64,000 nucleotides of DNA from Bin87 sp965220505 (GCA_965220505.1 CBDCQE010000003.1:868001-932000), one strand, 5' to 3'; shown: positions 1 to 9,187, counted from the stretch's first letter. Notes: a model not told the origin generated them from the sequence alone. Numbers and translations are program-made.

Positions 1-2
1 GG

Positions 3-647
3 TCACCTCCACCGGAGCAGCACGACGAGGATACCTTCGCCCAAAGCATCTACCAGCGCGCGCTGGACGCCAGCCAGCGGTTGGGCGATGCGTTGCTGGA
101 CGAATTCATCCAGCGCATGGACGAGACCGTGGCCCTGTTCCGCAGGGTCCAGCCCGACCAGTGGGACAACCTGGTCTACTGGCCTCCCGGTCCCATGTCG
201 GTGGACGTTCTGCTGACCCAGCGCATCGCCGAGCTCACCATGCACGGTTGGGACATCCGCTCCCGGCTGAAGGACGATTACCATCTGTCCGACGGCAGCG
301 TGACCGCGTTGCTGGATACGGTGGACCGGGCGGTGCGCCGGGCCTTTCGTCCCGACCCGTTGCTGGCGGGGCGGCCCCTGCGCTACCGGTTCAGCATCGG
401 CCGGCCGGAGGCCCGGGTGATTGACCTGGTGCTGAGCGACGATGCCGCCGAGATCGTGGAAGATCCGTCGGGCCGCGCGCCGGCGGAACACCCTCACGTT
501 ACGTTTGAATGCGACGGCGAGACCTGTGTCCTGATCCTGTACGGTCGCCTGACCCCTCACGGCGCGGTGTCCGCCCGGCGGCTGACGGTGGCGGATGGCG
601 AGCCCTACCTGGCGGCAACCTTCGGGGACCGGTTCGTGGGCGGCTGA
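3..647 (+). CDS. Mycothiol-dependent maleylpyruvate isomerase-like (DinB/SCP2) protein, 5' partial
   Basis: The frame is open from the first complete codon of the window, so the real start lies upstream; the TTG at 81 is only an internal candidate. The N-terminal half is helical and DinB-like, with the segment TMHGWDIRSRL that in this superfamily carries a metal-binding His and Asp. The C-terminal half (LVLSDDAAEIVEDP, then VTFECDGETCVLILYGRL) looks like the SCP2-type lobe of MDMPI enzymes. Family members isomerise or conjugate small molecules with mycothiol; the substrate cannot be read from sequence. It converges on the TypA gene, with 7 bases between the two stops. Confidence 0.65.
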   Translation, partial: SPPPEQHDEDTFAQSIYQRALDASQRLGDALLDEFIQRMDETVALFRRVQPDQWDNLVYWPPGPMSVDVLLTQRIAELTMHGWDIRSRLKDDYHLSDGSVTALLDTVDRAVRRAFRPDPLLAGRPLRYRFSIGRPEARVIDLVLSDDAAEIVEDPSGRAPAEHPHVTFECDGETCVLILYGRLTPHGAVSARRLTVADGEPYLAATFGDRFVGG

Positions 648-654
648 GCCGGCT

Positions 655-2493
655 TCAGGCGCGGACCTTCCCGCCGTCCCGGCGGCGGCGCTTGCGGTCC
701 AGCGCGGATAGCTCCATCTTGCGGATACGGAGGTTCTGCGGAGTGACTTCCACCAGTTCGTCGTCCGAGATGAACTCCAGGGTCTCCTCAAGGCTCATAC
801 GGATTGTGGCGTTCAGCCGCTCGGCGACGTCGGCCGTGGACGAGCGCATGTTGGTCAGCTTCTTTTCCTTGCAGACGTTGATCTCGATGTCCCCTTCCTG
901 ACGGCGGCACCCCACCACCATGCCCTCGTAAACCTGGGTCCCGGGATCGATGAACGTGTCGCCTCGCCGCTGGGCGTTGAGCAGGCCGTAGGTGACGGAC
1001 GGCCCGCCTTCGGATGCCACCAGCGCCCCGCCGCGTTGGTTTTTGATCTCACCCTCCATCGGCTCGTACGATACGAAGCTGCTGTTCTTTACGCCGTCGC
1101 CACGGGTGGTGCGCAGGAAGAAGGCGTTGAAACCGATCAGGCCGCGCGTGGGGATCTTGTACTCCATGTGCACGTAGCCGTCGTCGCCGTAGCGCATGTC
1201 GCGCATCTGCCCGAGATGGGCGGCGAGGTACTCGGTGAGCACGCCGACGTAATCCTCCCGGGTGCTGAGGGTCAGGAGCTCGTGGGGCTCGTGGGTTTTG
1301 CCGTCGATCTTCCTGGTGACCGGCACCGGCCGGGAAACCTGGAACTCGAACTGCTCCCGCCTCATGGTCTCCACCAGGATGGACAGGTGCAGCTCGCCAC
1401 GGCCCGCCACTACGAAAATATCCGGGCTGGAGGTGGTTTCAACGCGCAGGCTCACGTTGGTGCGAAGCTCGCGCAGCAGCCGCTCGTAGAGGGTCCGCGA
1501 CGTGCAGCGGCCTCCCTCCTTGCCCACGAACGGGGAGGTACTGACCCCAAAGGTCATCCGAACGGTGGGCTCCTGGATGTCGATGGTGGGCAGCGCCTGG
1601 GGATCCTCCGCGCTGGCGATGGTGTCTCCAATGGCGACGCCCTCGGGCCCGGTCACGGCGACGATGTCCCCGGCGTGGGCCTCGGGTACCTCCACGCGTT
1701 CCATGCCGTGGAACACGAAGATGCGTTCCAGGGGATGGTTCGTGACCTCGCCGTCCCGGTTGACCAGCGCCACGTTCTCCCGCAGCCGCAGCGTGCCGTT
1801 GGTCACGCGACCCACCGCCACCTGGCCCAGGTAGTTGTCGTAGTCCAGCGCGGCCACCAGCATCTGCACCGGCTCGTCCGGATCCCCGGTGGGAGCCGGC
1901 ACCGAGTCCAGGATGGCGTCAAACAGGGGTTGCATGTCCGCGCCCGGCTGACCTGGGTCGATGGTGGCGTAGCCCTGCTTCGCGGAGGTGTACAGCACCG
2001 GAAAATCCAACTGTTCCGCGTCGGTGGCCAGTTCTAGGAACAGGTCCTGCACCAGCGTCAGAACCTCCTCGACCCTGGCCTCTGGGCGGTCAATCTTGTT
2101 GATGACCACCATGGGCTTGACGTTCTGCTCCAGCGCCTGGCGCAGCACATAGGTGGTCTGCGGCATGGGGCCGTCCACGGCGTCCACCAGCAGCAGGCAG
2201 CCGTCGGCCATGTTCATGACCCGCTCCACCTCGCCGCTGAAGTCCGCGTGCCCCGGCGTGTCGATGATGTTGATCCTGACGCCGCGGTAGGACACCGACG
2301 CGTTCTTGGCCAGGATGGTAATGCCGCGCTCCCGCTCCAGCGGGTTGGTGTCCATGATCAGCTCGCCCACGTCCTGGTGGGCGCGAAAAACCTGGCCCTG
2401 TTTCAGCAGCGCGTCGACCAGGGTCGTCTTCCCGTGGTCGACGTGGGCAATGATGGCCAGGTTGCGTATGTCGTTGTTGTGGCAGTCTTCCAA
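655..2493 (-). CDS. typA: Translational GTPase TypA/BipA
   Basis: Ribosome-associated GTPase of the EF-G family, involved in ribosome assembly and stress or cold adaptation. The 612 residues match the usual length. The G1 loop AHVDHGKTTL (residues 16-25), RGITI switch, DTPGHADF (G3) and NKID (G4) are all present, followed by the EF-G-like domains and the TypA-specific C-terminus ending in a basic tail (RKRRRRDGGK). The start is TTG, supported by GAGGTG about seven bases upstream. It is monocistronic and divergent from the M20 hydrolase at 2593. Confidence 0.97.
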   Translation of the reverse strand: MEDCHNNDIRNLAIIAHVDHGKTTLVDALLKQGQVFRAHQDVGELIMDTNPLERERGITILAKNASVSYRGVRINIIDTPGHADFSGEVERVMNMADGCLLLVDAVDGPMPQTTYVLRQALEQNVKPMVVINKIDRPEARVEEVLTLVQDLFLELATDAEQLDFPVLYTSAKQGYATIDPGQPGADMQPLFDAILDSVPAPTGDPDEPVQMLVAALDYDNYLGQVAVGRVTNGTLRLRENVALVNRDGEVTNHPLERIFVFHGMERVEVPEAHAGDIVAVTGPEGVAIGDTIASAEDPQALPTIDIQEPTVRMTFGVSTSPFVGKEGGRCTSRTLYERLLRELRTNVSLRVETTSSPDIFVVAGRGELHLSILVETMRREQFEFQVSRPVPVTRKIDGKTHEPHELLTLSTREDYVGVLTEYLAAHLGQMRDMRYGDDGYVHMEYKIPTRGLIGFNAFFLRTTRGDGVKNSSFVSYEPMEGEIKNQRGGALVASEGGPSVTYGLLNAQRRGDTFIDPGTQVYEGMVVGCRRQEGDIEINVCKEKKLTNMRSSTADVAERLNATIRMSLEETLEFISDDELVEVTPQNLRIRKMELSALDRKRRRRDGGKVRA

Positions 2494-2592
2494 GCGTATT
2501 CACCTCGCGCGCATTCAAGGATATCATCCATGCCATCGAATTCGCCGGCGGAATGACTCAGCCCGCCCACGGCGAACAGGAGGGACAGAACC

Positions 2593-3828
2593 ATGACCAG
2601 CCGAGCCGCATCGTCCAAGGACACTCTCGCCACTAGTTCCAACTCCACCATCGAATCGTCCAGACAGGAACTGTTTGACCTGTCCCGAGACGTCCACGCC
2701 CATCCGGAACTGAACTACGAGGAGTATTACTCCTCCAACGCTCTGGCTGGTTTCCTCGAGCAGCACAACCTGCCCGTGGAGCGCGGCGTCGGCGGCATCG
2801 AAACCGCGTTCAAGGCCACCATCCCCGGCGGCGCCGGCGACGGCCCCACCATCGCGGTGTTGGCCGAATACGACGCGCTGCCCGAGATCGGACACGGCTG
2901 CGGGCACAACCTCATCGCCATGGCCGCCATGGGCGCGGCCCTGGGCCTCCAGGCCAACGCGGCCAACCTGCCCGGCCGCATCGAGATCATCGGCACGCCG
3001 GCCGAGGAGGGCGGCGGCGGCAAGATCCGCCTGCTGGAGGCCGGCGTGTTCGACGGCATCGACGCGACCCTCTCGTCTCATCCCTTCTCTAACCGCACCG
3101 TGGTCCCCGCGTCGGCGGCCAGCGGCGAGAGCTGGAGCCTGGCCATGGTCGGCTACCGCTACATGTTCCACGGCCGGGCCGCCCACGCCGCCGCCGCGCC
3201 CGAGGCCGGCATCAACGCGCTGAACGCGGTGATCCACCTGTTCACCGGCATCGACGCGCTGCGCCAGCACCTGCGGGACGACGTGCGCATGCACGGCGTG
3301 ATCACCGATGGCGGCCTGGCGCCCAACGTGGTGCCCGAGTTCGCCGCCGCCAACTTCATGCTGCGTTCCCGGGACGGCCAGTACCTCAGCAACGAGGTGG
3401 TGGGCAAGGTGGCCTCAATCGCCGAGGGCGCGGCGGCCATGACCGGCGCCCGTCTGGAGATCGAGGAGTTCTACCCCTTCTATGAGAACGTCCAGCCCAA
3501 CGTGGTCCTGGCCCAAGCGGTGGCTGCCAACATCCAGGCGCAGGGCATCAGGCTGGACGAGCCGGTGGCCGGGCGACCCGGCAGCGGCGCATCCACCGAC
3601 TTCGGCAACGTCAGCCAGGCCATGCCGGCCTTTGAACTGCGCTACGCCGTCAGCGAGACGCCGGTGGCGTCCCACACCCGCGACATGTGCGAGACGGCCA
3701 TCACCGACCTGGCCCTGTCCAACGCCCTGTCCGTGGCCAAGGCCCTAAGCCTCACCGCCAGCGACCTGCTCTGCGACGCCGCGCTGGTGGAAGCCGCCAA
3801 GAGCGAGTTCGCCCAGCGCAGCAGCTAG
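2593..3828 (+). CDS. M20 family amidohydrolase (AbgB/aminoacylase-like)
   Basis: Zinc-dependent amidohydrolase of 411 residues, related to the p-aminobenzoyl-glutamate hydrolase subunit and to M20 amidases that cleave N-acyl amino acids. The metal and catalytic region shows AEYDALPEIGHGCGHN (about residues 92-107) and the base-bearing GTPAEEGGGGK (about 136-146); the lid dimerisation domain follows (YRYMFHGRAAHAAAAPEAGINAL). It starts at ATG 2593 behind GGAGGGACAG. The substrate is not predictable. The gene is followed by repeat DNA at 3853-3980. Confidence 0.9.
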   Translation: MTSRAASSKDTLATSSNSTIESSRQELFDLSRDVHAHPELNYEEYYSSNALAGFLEQHNLPVERGVGGIETAFKATIPGGAGDGPTIAVLAEYDALPEIGHGCGHNLIAMAAMGAALGLQANAANLPGRIEIIGTPAEEGGGGKIRLLEAGVFDGIDATLSSHPFSNRTVVPASAASGESWSLAMVGYRYMFHGRAAHAAAAPEAGINALNAVIHLFTGIDALRQHLRDDVRMHGVITDGGLAPNVVPEFAAANFMLRSRDGQYLSNEVVGKVASIAEGAAAMTGARLEIEEFYPFYENVQPNVVLAQAVAANIQAQGIRLDEPVAGRPGSGASTDFGNVSQAMPAFELRYAVSETPVASHTRDMCETAITDLALSNALSVAKALSLTASDLLCDAALVEAAKSEFAQRSS

Positions 3829-3852
3829 CGGCCGCGCCGGGCCTACCCTTCG

Positions 3853-3980
3853 CGTCATTCCGGCCCCCGTATCGAGTACGGGGCAGGCGTGAGCCGGAAT
3901 CCAGTGTTCCCAAGAAGCGCAGCATCTCGAAAGTGTCTATGCTCAAACTCAGTGGATTCCGGCTTTCGCCGGAATGACGG
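3853..3980. repeat. Dispersed palindromic repeat R1, composite copy
   Basis: CGTCATTCCGGC near 3853 is answered by GCCGGAATCCA near 3893. A second compact palindrome at about 3953-3980 has arms TGGATTCCGGC and GCCGGAATGACG around a short TTTC loop. Related copies lie near 26312, 32491 and 34017, always between genes. It can fold as a strong hairpin at the 3' ends of both neighbouring genes. Confidence 0.8.
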
Positions 3981-3996
3981 AAAATGTCAACACACC

Positions 3997-4467
3997 CTAG
4001 TCGGTGACCTCGACGATCATCTCGATCTCGATGGGCATGCCGCCGGGCAGCGTGGCCATGCCCACGGCGGAACGGGCGTGGCGCCCCCGGTCGCCGTAGA
4101 GGCTGATCAGCAGGTCCGATGCCCCGTTGGCCACCCGGGGCGTGTCGCCGAAGTCCGGCGTGGAGTTGACCATGGCCAGCAGCTTGACGATGTGGCTCAC
4201 CTTGTCCAGGTCGCCGATTGCGCCTTTCAGATTGGTGAGCAGGTTCAGCATGGTCTGCCGGGCGCAGTCGTAGCCCTGCTCCACGGTCACTTCGCCGCCC
4301 AGCTTGCCCGTATGCAGCAGTCCGCCTCCGGGCAGGCCCGGCCCGGTTCCCGACAGGAACACCAGGTTCCCGGTTCGCACGTAGGGGATGATGTTCCCCG
4401 CTCCGGGCGGCCGTGGCGGGGGCAATTCGTAGCCCAGTTCTTTCAGCTTGTCCTCGATCTCAGGCAT
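3997..4467 (-). CDS. RidA family (YjgF/UK114) protein
   Basis: Small trimeric-fold protein of 156 residues; characterised RidA enzymes deaminate reactive enamine/imine intermediates. Family features are VRTGNLVFLSGTGP in the first third, the ARQTMLNLLTNLKGAIGDLD helix and ARSAVGMATLPGGMPIEIEMIVEV at the C-terminus. The position usually holding the catalytic Arg falls within HARSAVGMA. A GTG lies directly before the ATG, but AGGAG spacing favours ATG 4467. It is a single gene between repeat R1 and a gap of about 250 bases in which I see nothing. Confidence 0.9.
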   Translation of the reverse strand: MPEIEDKLKELGYELPPPRPPGAGNIIPYVRTGNLVFLSGTGPGLPGGGLLHTGKLGGEVTVEQGYDCARQTMLNLLTNLKGAIGDLDKVSHIVKLLAMVNSTPDFGDTPRVANGASDLLISLYGDRGRHARSAVGMATLPGGMPIEIEMIVEVTD

Positions 4468-4717
4468 CACACCGCTCCTTTGGTGTTATATCTTGTCGTC
4501 CCGCGCGAGTGGCCGTGCGCCGCAAAATCGGCCGGCGCCCCGCGGGTGCGCCAGATAGTACCACGCGGTCTGGACAAACGGGACAAGGCCGGCCCCTGCG
4601 CGAACGGCAACCGAGCCACGGTACCGATTCCTGACGTGACCCCAATCCGCCAACGCCGACAGGTGTAGTACATTACGCACAGGAACCGACCGGACACACC
4701 CAACCGGGAGCGACGCC

Positions 4718-5278
4718 ATGACCACCGCTCAACCCCTGCCCCGCGGCGAGATCGTCCAGCAGATGGACGGCACCTACGAACTCTTCCCCGTGCCCACCGA
4801 CCAGGACACCCTGTACGGCATCCTCACCGACTGCCTGGCCGAGTGGGAGCGCATCCGCATCGGCCTGCTGATCCCCGGCGCCGTCTGGGAGATCAAGCCG
4901 CCGCGCCAGCCCCGCACCGGTTTCCTGGACGGCTACCTCACCGTGGACTTCGAGGAGTGGCACCTGCACCTGTGCATCGGCGAACACGCGTCGGCGCCGC
5001 CCGAGGTGGCCCAATTGCGCCGCACCGCCTGCGCCGAGCTCTACCGCCGCCTCAACCCCGACCACCAGCCCACGTCCTGGGGCTTCCGCCTCTTCAACGG
5101 CGGCGGCCAGCAGCAGATCACCGTCCTCCTCCCCAACCCCCACCTCGACGAACACCAGCAATACGAAAAGCAGCCCGACTGGAGCCGCCTGTACCTCTGG
5201 GACCGCCTACGGGAGAAGTACCTGGGCCAGGGCGAGGACCCGACGGACCGGACGGCGGCGGGGTTTTGGCATGGGTGA
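4718..5278 (+). CDS. Conserved-looking hypothetical protein, 186 aa
   Basis: Not recognised. The protein is soluble with no signal peptide or membrane segment. It begins with a proline-rich stretch and contains the alternating pattern FEEWHLHLCIGEH and, later, QQQITVLLPNPHLDEHQ, suggesting a mixed alpha/beta fold with several conserved His and Glu. The ATG follows GGGAG with eight-base spacing. Codon use is strongly high-GC, unlike the following cluster, so it probably belongs to the core genome. The TGA stop at 5276-5278 precedes the transition to lower-GC DNA. Confidence 0.7.
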   Translation: MTTAQPLPRGEIVQQMDGTYELFPVPTDQDTLYGILTDCLAEWERIRIGLLIPGAVWEIKPPRQPRTGFLDGYLTVDFEEWHLHLCIGEHASAPPEVAQLRRTACAELYRRLNPDHQPTSWGFRLFNGGGQQQITVLLPNPHLDEHQQYEKQPDWSRLYLWDRLREKYLGQGEDPTDRTAAGFWHG

Positions 5279-5432
5279 CCTATGGTAGACTCCGGTGCCC
5301 GTAAGGCAACGTGTTATGCTAGTGCCGTAGGTGCCATCACAATGCTCCGACCGGGAAGCCCGCAGACGGATCATGAGCGATATGAGTTCTTCTGTGACCA
5401 AAGAAAGCCGGTAATAGCAAAAAAAGGAATCG

Positions 5433-6227
5433 GTGGAGAAGGTGCCCACCACGATGTCAGAATCACCTCCCAAACCAAGCATCGGTTGGCAGACTGTCCA
5501 GTCACGCATTACTGTCTTCCACTCGGGCGACGCTTCGACGAGTAACCTCAGTGAATGGTGGAAAGAGGCGTTCGAGACTGCCCCGCTACTGAGGGACGAG
5601 ACCAGACATTTGGAAGGCGTCAGGACGCTGGGGGGAGTGGTTGATGGCGCGATGTGGACGGCCAATGCCGCGTCTGAACGAACGGACTTTATCCTGCAAC
5701 CCAACAACAATATGCCTCCACAGGCCAACACTGTTTGGGGTCAATCGACAGTTGCGGGGCCTCATAACGAGGTTGTCCGTAGCATGGTGGACCCCATCCA
5801 CAAGTACATAGAGAAAGTGGAGCGCGTAAACCGGTTGGCATTCGGTGCGGTTCTCGTCGCGCCAGGTCCCAGCCTCGATGCCGTGGTTGCTACGCTGACA
5901 GGTGCTCTGCCTCAGTTGGGACTTGACCGTCTCCAAACGCCGGACTTCGTGTTTCGCATCAATCGGAGACTTCAGTCTCGACATTCTCCAGCCCTTACCA
6001 TCAACAGGCTTTTTACGTGGTCCATCGCCCAAGGGCAGACTGTCACATTGGCGGCTGGCCCACAGCCGTCACAGAGCCATTCCATCCAATACGCCGCAAA
6101 CGTTGATCTCGACATCAACACTGTGCCCGTAGCTCCTCGTGCGATCCCGGTCGACAAGTCCGTCGTCATCTTGGACGAACTAGTGACTTTGGGTCTGGAA
6201 ATCGTTGAGAAAGGAGACGTGCTTTGA
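5433..6227 (+). CDS. Hypothetical protein, first gene of a lower-GC cassette
   Basis: 264 residues from a GTG preceded by an AAGGA site; an ATG seven codons downstream is the alternative. I do not recognise the family. The layout, with a central KVERVNRLAFGAVLVAP segment and a C-terminal SIQYAANVDLDINTVP strand followed by a helix, is faintly like TIGR04255-type proteins, but this is weak. No signal peptide. Base composition is clearly lower in GC than the flanking genes. Its TGA overlaps the TTG start of the next gene, so translation is probably coupled. Confidence 0.6.
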   Translation: MEKVPTTMSESPPKPSIGWQTVQSRITVFHSGDASTSNLSEWWKEAFETAPLLRDETRHLEGVRTLGGVVDGAMWTANAASERTDFILQPNNNMPPQANTVWGQSTVAGPHNEVVRSMVDPIHKYIEKVERVNRLAFGAVLVAPGPSLDAVVATLTGALPQLGLDRLQTPDFVFRINRRLQSRHSPALTINRLFTWSIAQGQTVTLAAGPQPSQSHSIQYAANVDLDINTVPVAPRAIPVDKSVVILDELVTLGLEIVEKGDVL

Positions 6228-7009
6228 CTTCCACAACTTCAGCAATTACTGACACCGCGCTCGTCGATGAATCGGCATCGTGCCACGGCTATTTCCTGAT
6301 TGGCAGCACGGTCGTACCCACTAGGCTGACCTCACCCACATCCACCAGCTTGGACCACGAACTATCGTCGCGGCTCTGGGTCAAGGCTGGGGACGCGTTT
6401 CAGGGTATTCCGCTGTCTAACCCCGGGCCTACCCCTGCGGCTTCAACGGGTGCTCCGGCTCACCCAGGCGTTCACCTGCCATTAGATCAACCAGTAGCCA
6501 GCTCGACCGCCGACAGCATCGAGCAAGAACTGCTGTGTGAGAACGAACTCGCGAGAAGATTTGCATTTTTCGTTTACGAGGCCGAAAACGAGAGGTTCGA
6601 GGACGGTATGGGCTCTGAGTTCGCTACCCGTGTGCATGAGTCCATTGTGAACTATGGCCCAGTCGCCGTTACCGCATGGGAGCGCGTACTGTGGCGAATG
6701 GAGAACACCAACGAAACTGGTGAAGAGCTTCTGAGGCAATTTGGGCTGATCGAGCACCGCCCTTCGCGTGCGCGGCGCCTCCGAGTGTTGAAAGACAGCC
6801 TCAAATCGCCCGACAGCAGAATCCGAGATGCTGCAAGCCTTGGCTTGTCATTCTTAGACGACACGTCCGCCTTGATCGCCCTAGAGTCGGCCTACAGCGT
6901 TGAGACTGAAGGGTGGTTGAAAGAGAACTTGAAGCTGGTCATTGACCAATTGTTGGACGACGACAATGCCGAGATTCCTCAGAGTGGTACGACAGGCTCG
7001 TTGGTCTAG
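6224..7009 (+). CDS. Hypothetical protein with C-terminal HEAT-like helices
   Basis: 261 residues starting at a TTG that overlaps the previous stop (TTGA). The first third is low-complexity (Ser, Thr, Pro) and may be a linker; the middle is charged and helical. The C-terminus (SPDSRIRDAASLGLSFLDD then ALIALESAY) has the look of HEAT-type helical repeats, which usually mediate protein contacts. No catalytic motif is visible. It ends in TAG at 7007-7009, just before the third gene of the cassette. Function unknown; the start rests on coupling and on GGAG seen about ten bases upstream. Confidence 0.55.
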   Translation: MTSTTSAITDTALVDESASCHGYFLIGSTVVPTRLTSPTSTSLDHELSSRLWVKAGDAFQGIPLSNPGPTPAASTGAPAHPGVHLPLDQPVASSTADSIEQELLCENELARRFAFFVYEAENERFEDGMGSEFATRVHESIVNYGPVAVTAWERVLWRMENTNETGEELLRQFGLIEHRPSRARRLRVLKDSLKSPDSRIRDAASLGLSFLDDTSALIALESAYSVETEGWLKENLKLVIDQLLDDDNAEIPQSGTTGSLV

Positions 7010-7034
7010 GCCCTCGTGGACGGATGGATCCACG

Positions 7035-7436
7035 GTGGACTGGCAGGGCGATGCCCTCACTGACCTTTCCACAATGAGAAACGCCCTTTCAGTGTACCAA
7101 GCCGACTCCGACGAGATGCTGCATCAAGTCATTGCTGGGTTCGCAGCCAACAGAGACAGACTCGCCAATGTTGATTATGCGGTGATCGAGGGCTATCTAC
7201 TCGATGCGATGAACTTGCAGGTCGTGTCGAGTGATGGGGAAACACCCCATACCGGAGCCAATCGGCTCCATCACGACATTGTCAACTTAACTGCTGATAA
7301 CGTTCTCGGTCTGGTCCGCTCCATTTCTGCCGACGATGTGCAGCGCGTTCCCGCCCGAACAGTCAAAACATTCATACAGCGAGCCTTAGCGGACGGACAG
7401 ATCGACGCTACCCGTCTCAAGTTTTCTGTCAGGTGA
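7035..7436 (+). CDS. Hypothetical protein, third gene of the cassette
   Basis: About 133 residues if GTG 7035 is used; ATG 7074 (120 residues) is equally possible, and an upstream ATG at 6942 would overlap the previous gene by 68 bases. The product is acidic to neutral and mostly helical (YQADSDEMLHQVIAGF, NVLGLVRSISADDVQ), with no recognised family. It shares the lower GC and looser codon choice of the two genes before it, and its TGA overlaps a GTG that could start a fourth short gene. Confidence 0.5.
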   Translation: MDWQGDALTDLSTMRNALSVYQADSDEMLHQVIAGFAANRDRLANVDYAVIEGYLLDAMNLQVVSSDGETPHTGANRLHHDIVNLTADNVLGLVRSISADDVQRVPARTVKTFIQRALADGQIDATRLKFSVR

Positions 7437-7606
7437 AAGTAGAGCAAGTGCTTATTGCTCTCCGCTTCCAACGCTACTATCTCCACGTTGTCACCATCAC
7501 TCGGCGCCGCAGTTTCGCAGGTCCCGCCCACACTCTCAACTGGTCATCGCAACCAACTCCCTTGACAGTGATCGAACGCCTGTTCCATCATATCCCCGTC
7601 AGGTGA
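7433..7606 (+). CDS. Possible 57-aa coupled small ORF
   Basis: A GTG at 7433 overlaps the preceding TGA (GTGA) and opens a frame of 57 codons ending at TGA 7604-7606. The peptide is basic and starts MKVEQVLIALRFQRYY. The overlap geometry is typical of operons, but there is no family match and no independent ribosome site, so it may be chance. Confidence 0.3.
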   Translation: MKVEQVLIALRFQRYYLHVVTITRRRSFAGPAHTLNWSSQPTPLTVIERLFHHIPVR

Positions 7607-8014
7607 TAGTCCGTTTCGCTAGAACCCTCCGGTCGTTCACGGCCATCCGTTAGCAGCAAAATTGCAAAACCGCCCCTCCGACAACCGGGACCGCCGCCCA
7701 CCACCACCCAAGAACCTAACCGGCGCGGTCTCAACGGCCACGGGAGACGCCACTATCCTGGGAGATGCGGCTCGTACGTCCTCGGTCCCCCGCAGTGATC
7801 CGAAACAGGGGTAAACCATTGCGTACCACCCCGGCCGTGGGGCTAACAAGCGATCATCAGGCTCTGGCAGAACCCACCGAAACTCACCCGACGCAAATCC
7901 TGACGCCAGCAGGCAACCGACATCATCGACTCCAGCAGGAGAAACCGACGTGAATCGAACCTGAACCGGTCATTCGACAACCCAATCCTGACGCTTTTCC
8001 GCCGTGTCCGGGGG
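7607..8014. other. Non-coding gap between the cassette and dinB
   Basis: About 400 bases without a credible gene on either strand. It contains short direct words such as CCGTCAGGTGATAG, echoing the cassette's end, and a tRNA T-arm-like GGTTCGATTCACG on the minus strand near 7950, which does not extend into a foldable tRNA. It may be the boundary scar of the acquired cassette. Confidence 0.4.
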
Positions 8015-8020
8015 TAAAAT
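8015..8020 (+). promoter_or_regulatory. Candidate -10 box of dinB
   Basis: TAAAAT followed by CG lies 37 bases before the ATG at 8058. Because it falls inside the longer open frame from 8004, it favours the internal start. No clear -35 is visible. Confidence 0.35.
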
Positions 8021-8057
8021 CGTGGCGTTCGCTCCGCGTTCGCCCGAACCTTGTCCC

Positions 8058-9170
8058 ATGACGACGCAGCCTCGCTCCATCATCCACGCCGACTTGGACG
8101 CCTTCTACGCCGCCGTGGAGCAGCTGGACAACCCCGAGCTTCGCGGCCTGCCCGTGCTGGTGGGCGGTCGACCCGAGGGTCGCGGCGTCGTGGCCACGGC
8201 GTCCTACGAGGCGCGGCGGTTTGGCGTCCACTCGGCCATGCCCATGGCCACGGCCGTGCGCCAGTGCCCCGACGGCATCATCGTGCGGCCGCGCTTCGAC
8301 CGCTACCGCGAGATGTCAGGGCAGATCATGGACATCTTCCGCGACGTCACCAATGTGATCCAGCCCGTGTCCCTGGACGAGGCCTACCTTGACGTCACCG
8401 AGGCCGCCGCCGACCGCTCGCCCATCGCCATTGCCATCGACGTCAAGGAGCGCGTCGCCGCCGAGACCGGCCTCACCGTCTCCGTGGGCTTGGGCTCCGG
8501 CAAAACCGTCGCCAAGATCGCTTCGGACCTGCAGAAGCCCGACGGCCTGGTGGTGGTCCCGGTCGGCGGCGAGGCCGAGTTCCTGGCGCCCCTGGCCGTG
8601 GGCAAGCTGGTGGGTGTGGGTCCCAAGTCGGCGGCGCGGCTCCACGACGAGGGCGTCGAAACCATTGGTCAGCTGGCCGAGATGCCCGACGCCTGGTTCG
8701 CCCGCCACTTCGGCCGGCGCGGCGACAGCATCCAGGACCGCGCCCGGGGCATCGACCACGACCCGGTGCAGACCTCCCGCGAGGCCAAGTCCATCAGCGC
8801 AGAGACCACCTTCGCCGACGACCTGCCCGGCAATACCGATGACGAACGTGCCAATCTGCGGTCGATCATCGAGCGTCTGTCCGGCCGCGTCGCCGGCTCG
8901 TTGACCCGCAAGGGAATCGTGGGCCGGACCGTCACCGTCAAGATGCGCCTCTCCGACTTCACCACCTTCACCCGCCAGACCACGCTGCCTACGCCGACCG
9001 ACGATGAAGTGACCGTCGTGTCCACGGCCTGGATGCTGCTGGAGCGGGAGTTGGCCCCCGACCGTGCCTTCCGACTCCTCGGCGTCGGTGTTTCCGGATT
9101 CACGCAAAAGGACGGCCCCGACGACGATGCGCCGGAGCCCGTGGTCGCCCAGCAGCGGCTGATCCTCTAG
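8058..9170 (+). CDS. dinB: DNA polymerase IV (Y-family translesion polymerase)
   Basis: Error-prone, lesion-bypassing DNA polymerase. Catalytic motif I is IIHADLDAFYAAVEQ near the N-terminus; the steric and fingers region YEARRFGVHSAMP follows, then VSLDEAYLDVT with the second acidic pair (about residues 102-112). HhH motifs (GLGSGKTVAKIASDLQKPDG and GVGPKSAARLHDEG) and the little-finger domain complete a protein of 370 residues. The ATG at 8058 is chosen over a GTG-type extension from 8004 because the family normally begins a few residues before HADLDAF and a -10 box sits in the extension. The tail does not show an obvious clamp-binding QxxLF, though QQRLIL at the end could serve. Confidence 0.96.
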   Translation: MTTQPRSIIHADLDAFYAAVEQLDNPELRGLPVLVGGRPEGRGVVATASYEARRFGVHSAMPMATAVRQCPDGIIVRPRFDRYREMSGQIMDIFRDVTNVIQPVSLDEAYLDVTEAAADRSPIAIAIDVKERVAAETGLTVSVGLGSGKTVAKIASDLQKPDGLVVVPVGGEAEFLAPLAVGKLVGVGPKSAARLHDEGVETIGQLAEMPDAWFARHFGRRGDSIQDRARGIDHDPVQTSREAKSISAETTFADDLPGNTDDERANLRSIIERLSGRVAGSLTRKGIVGRTVTVKMRLSDFTTFTRQTTLPTPTDDEVTVVSTAWMLLERELAPDRAFRLLGVGVSGFTQKDGPDDDAPEPVVAQQRLIL

Positions 9171-9187
9171 CTACCTCTGCCCGTTCT

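Noticed and set aside
5282..5545. 87-codon plus-strand ORF before the cassette
   Set aside because: Overlaps the first cassette gene by over 100 bases in another phase and has no ribosome site or recognisable sequence.
7940..7970. tRNA T-arm-like sequence on the minus strand
   Set aside because: GGTTCGATTCACG lacks a pairing T stem and no acceptor, D or anticodon arms can be drawn around it.
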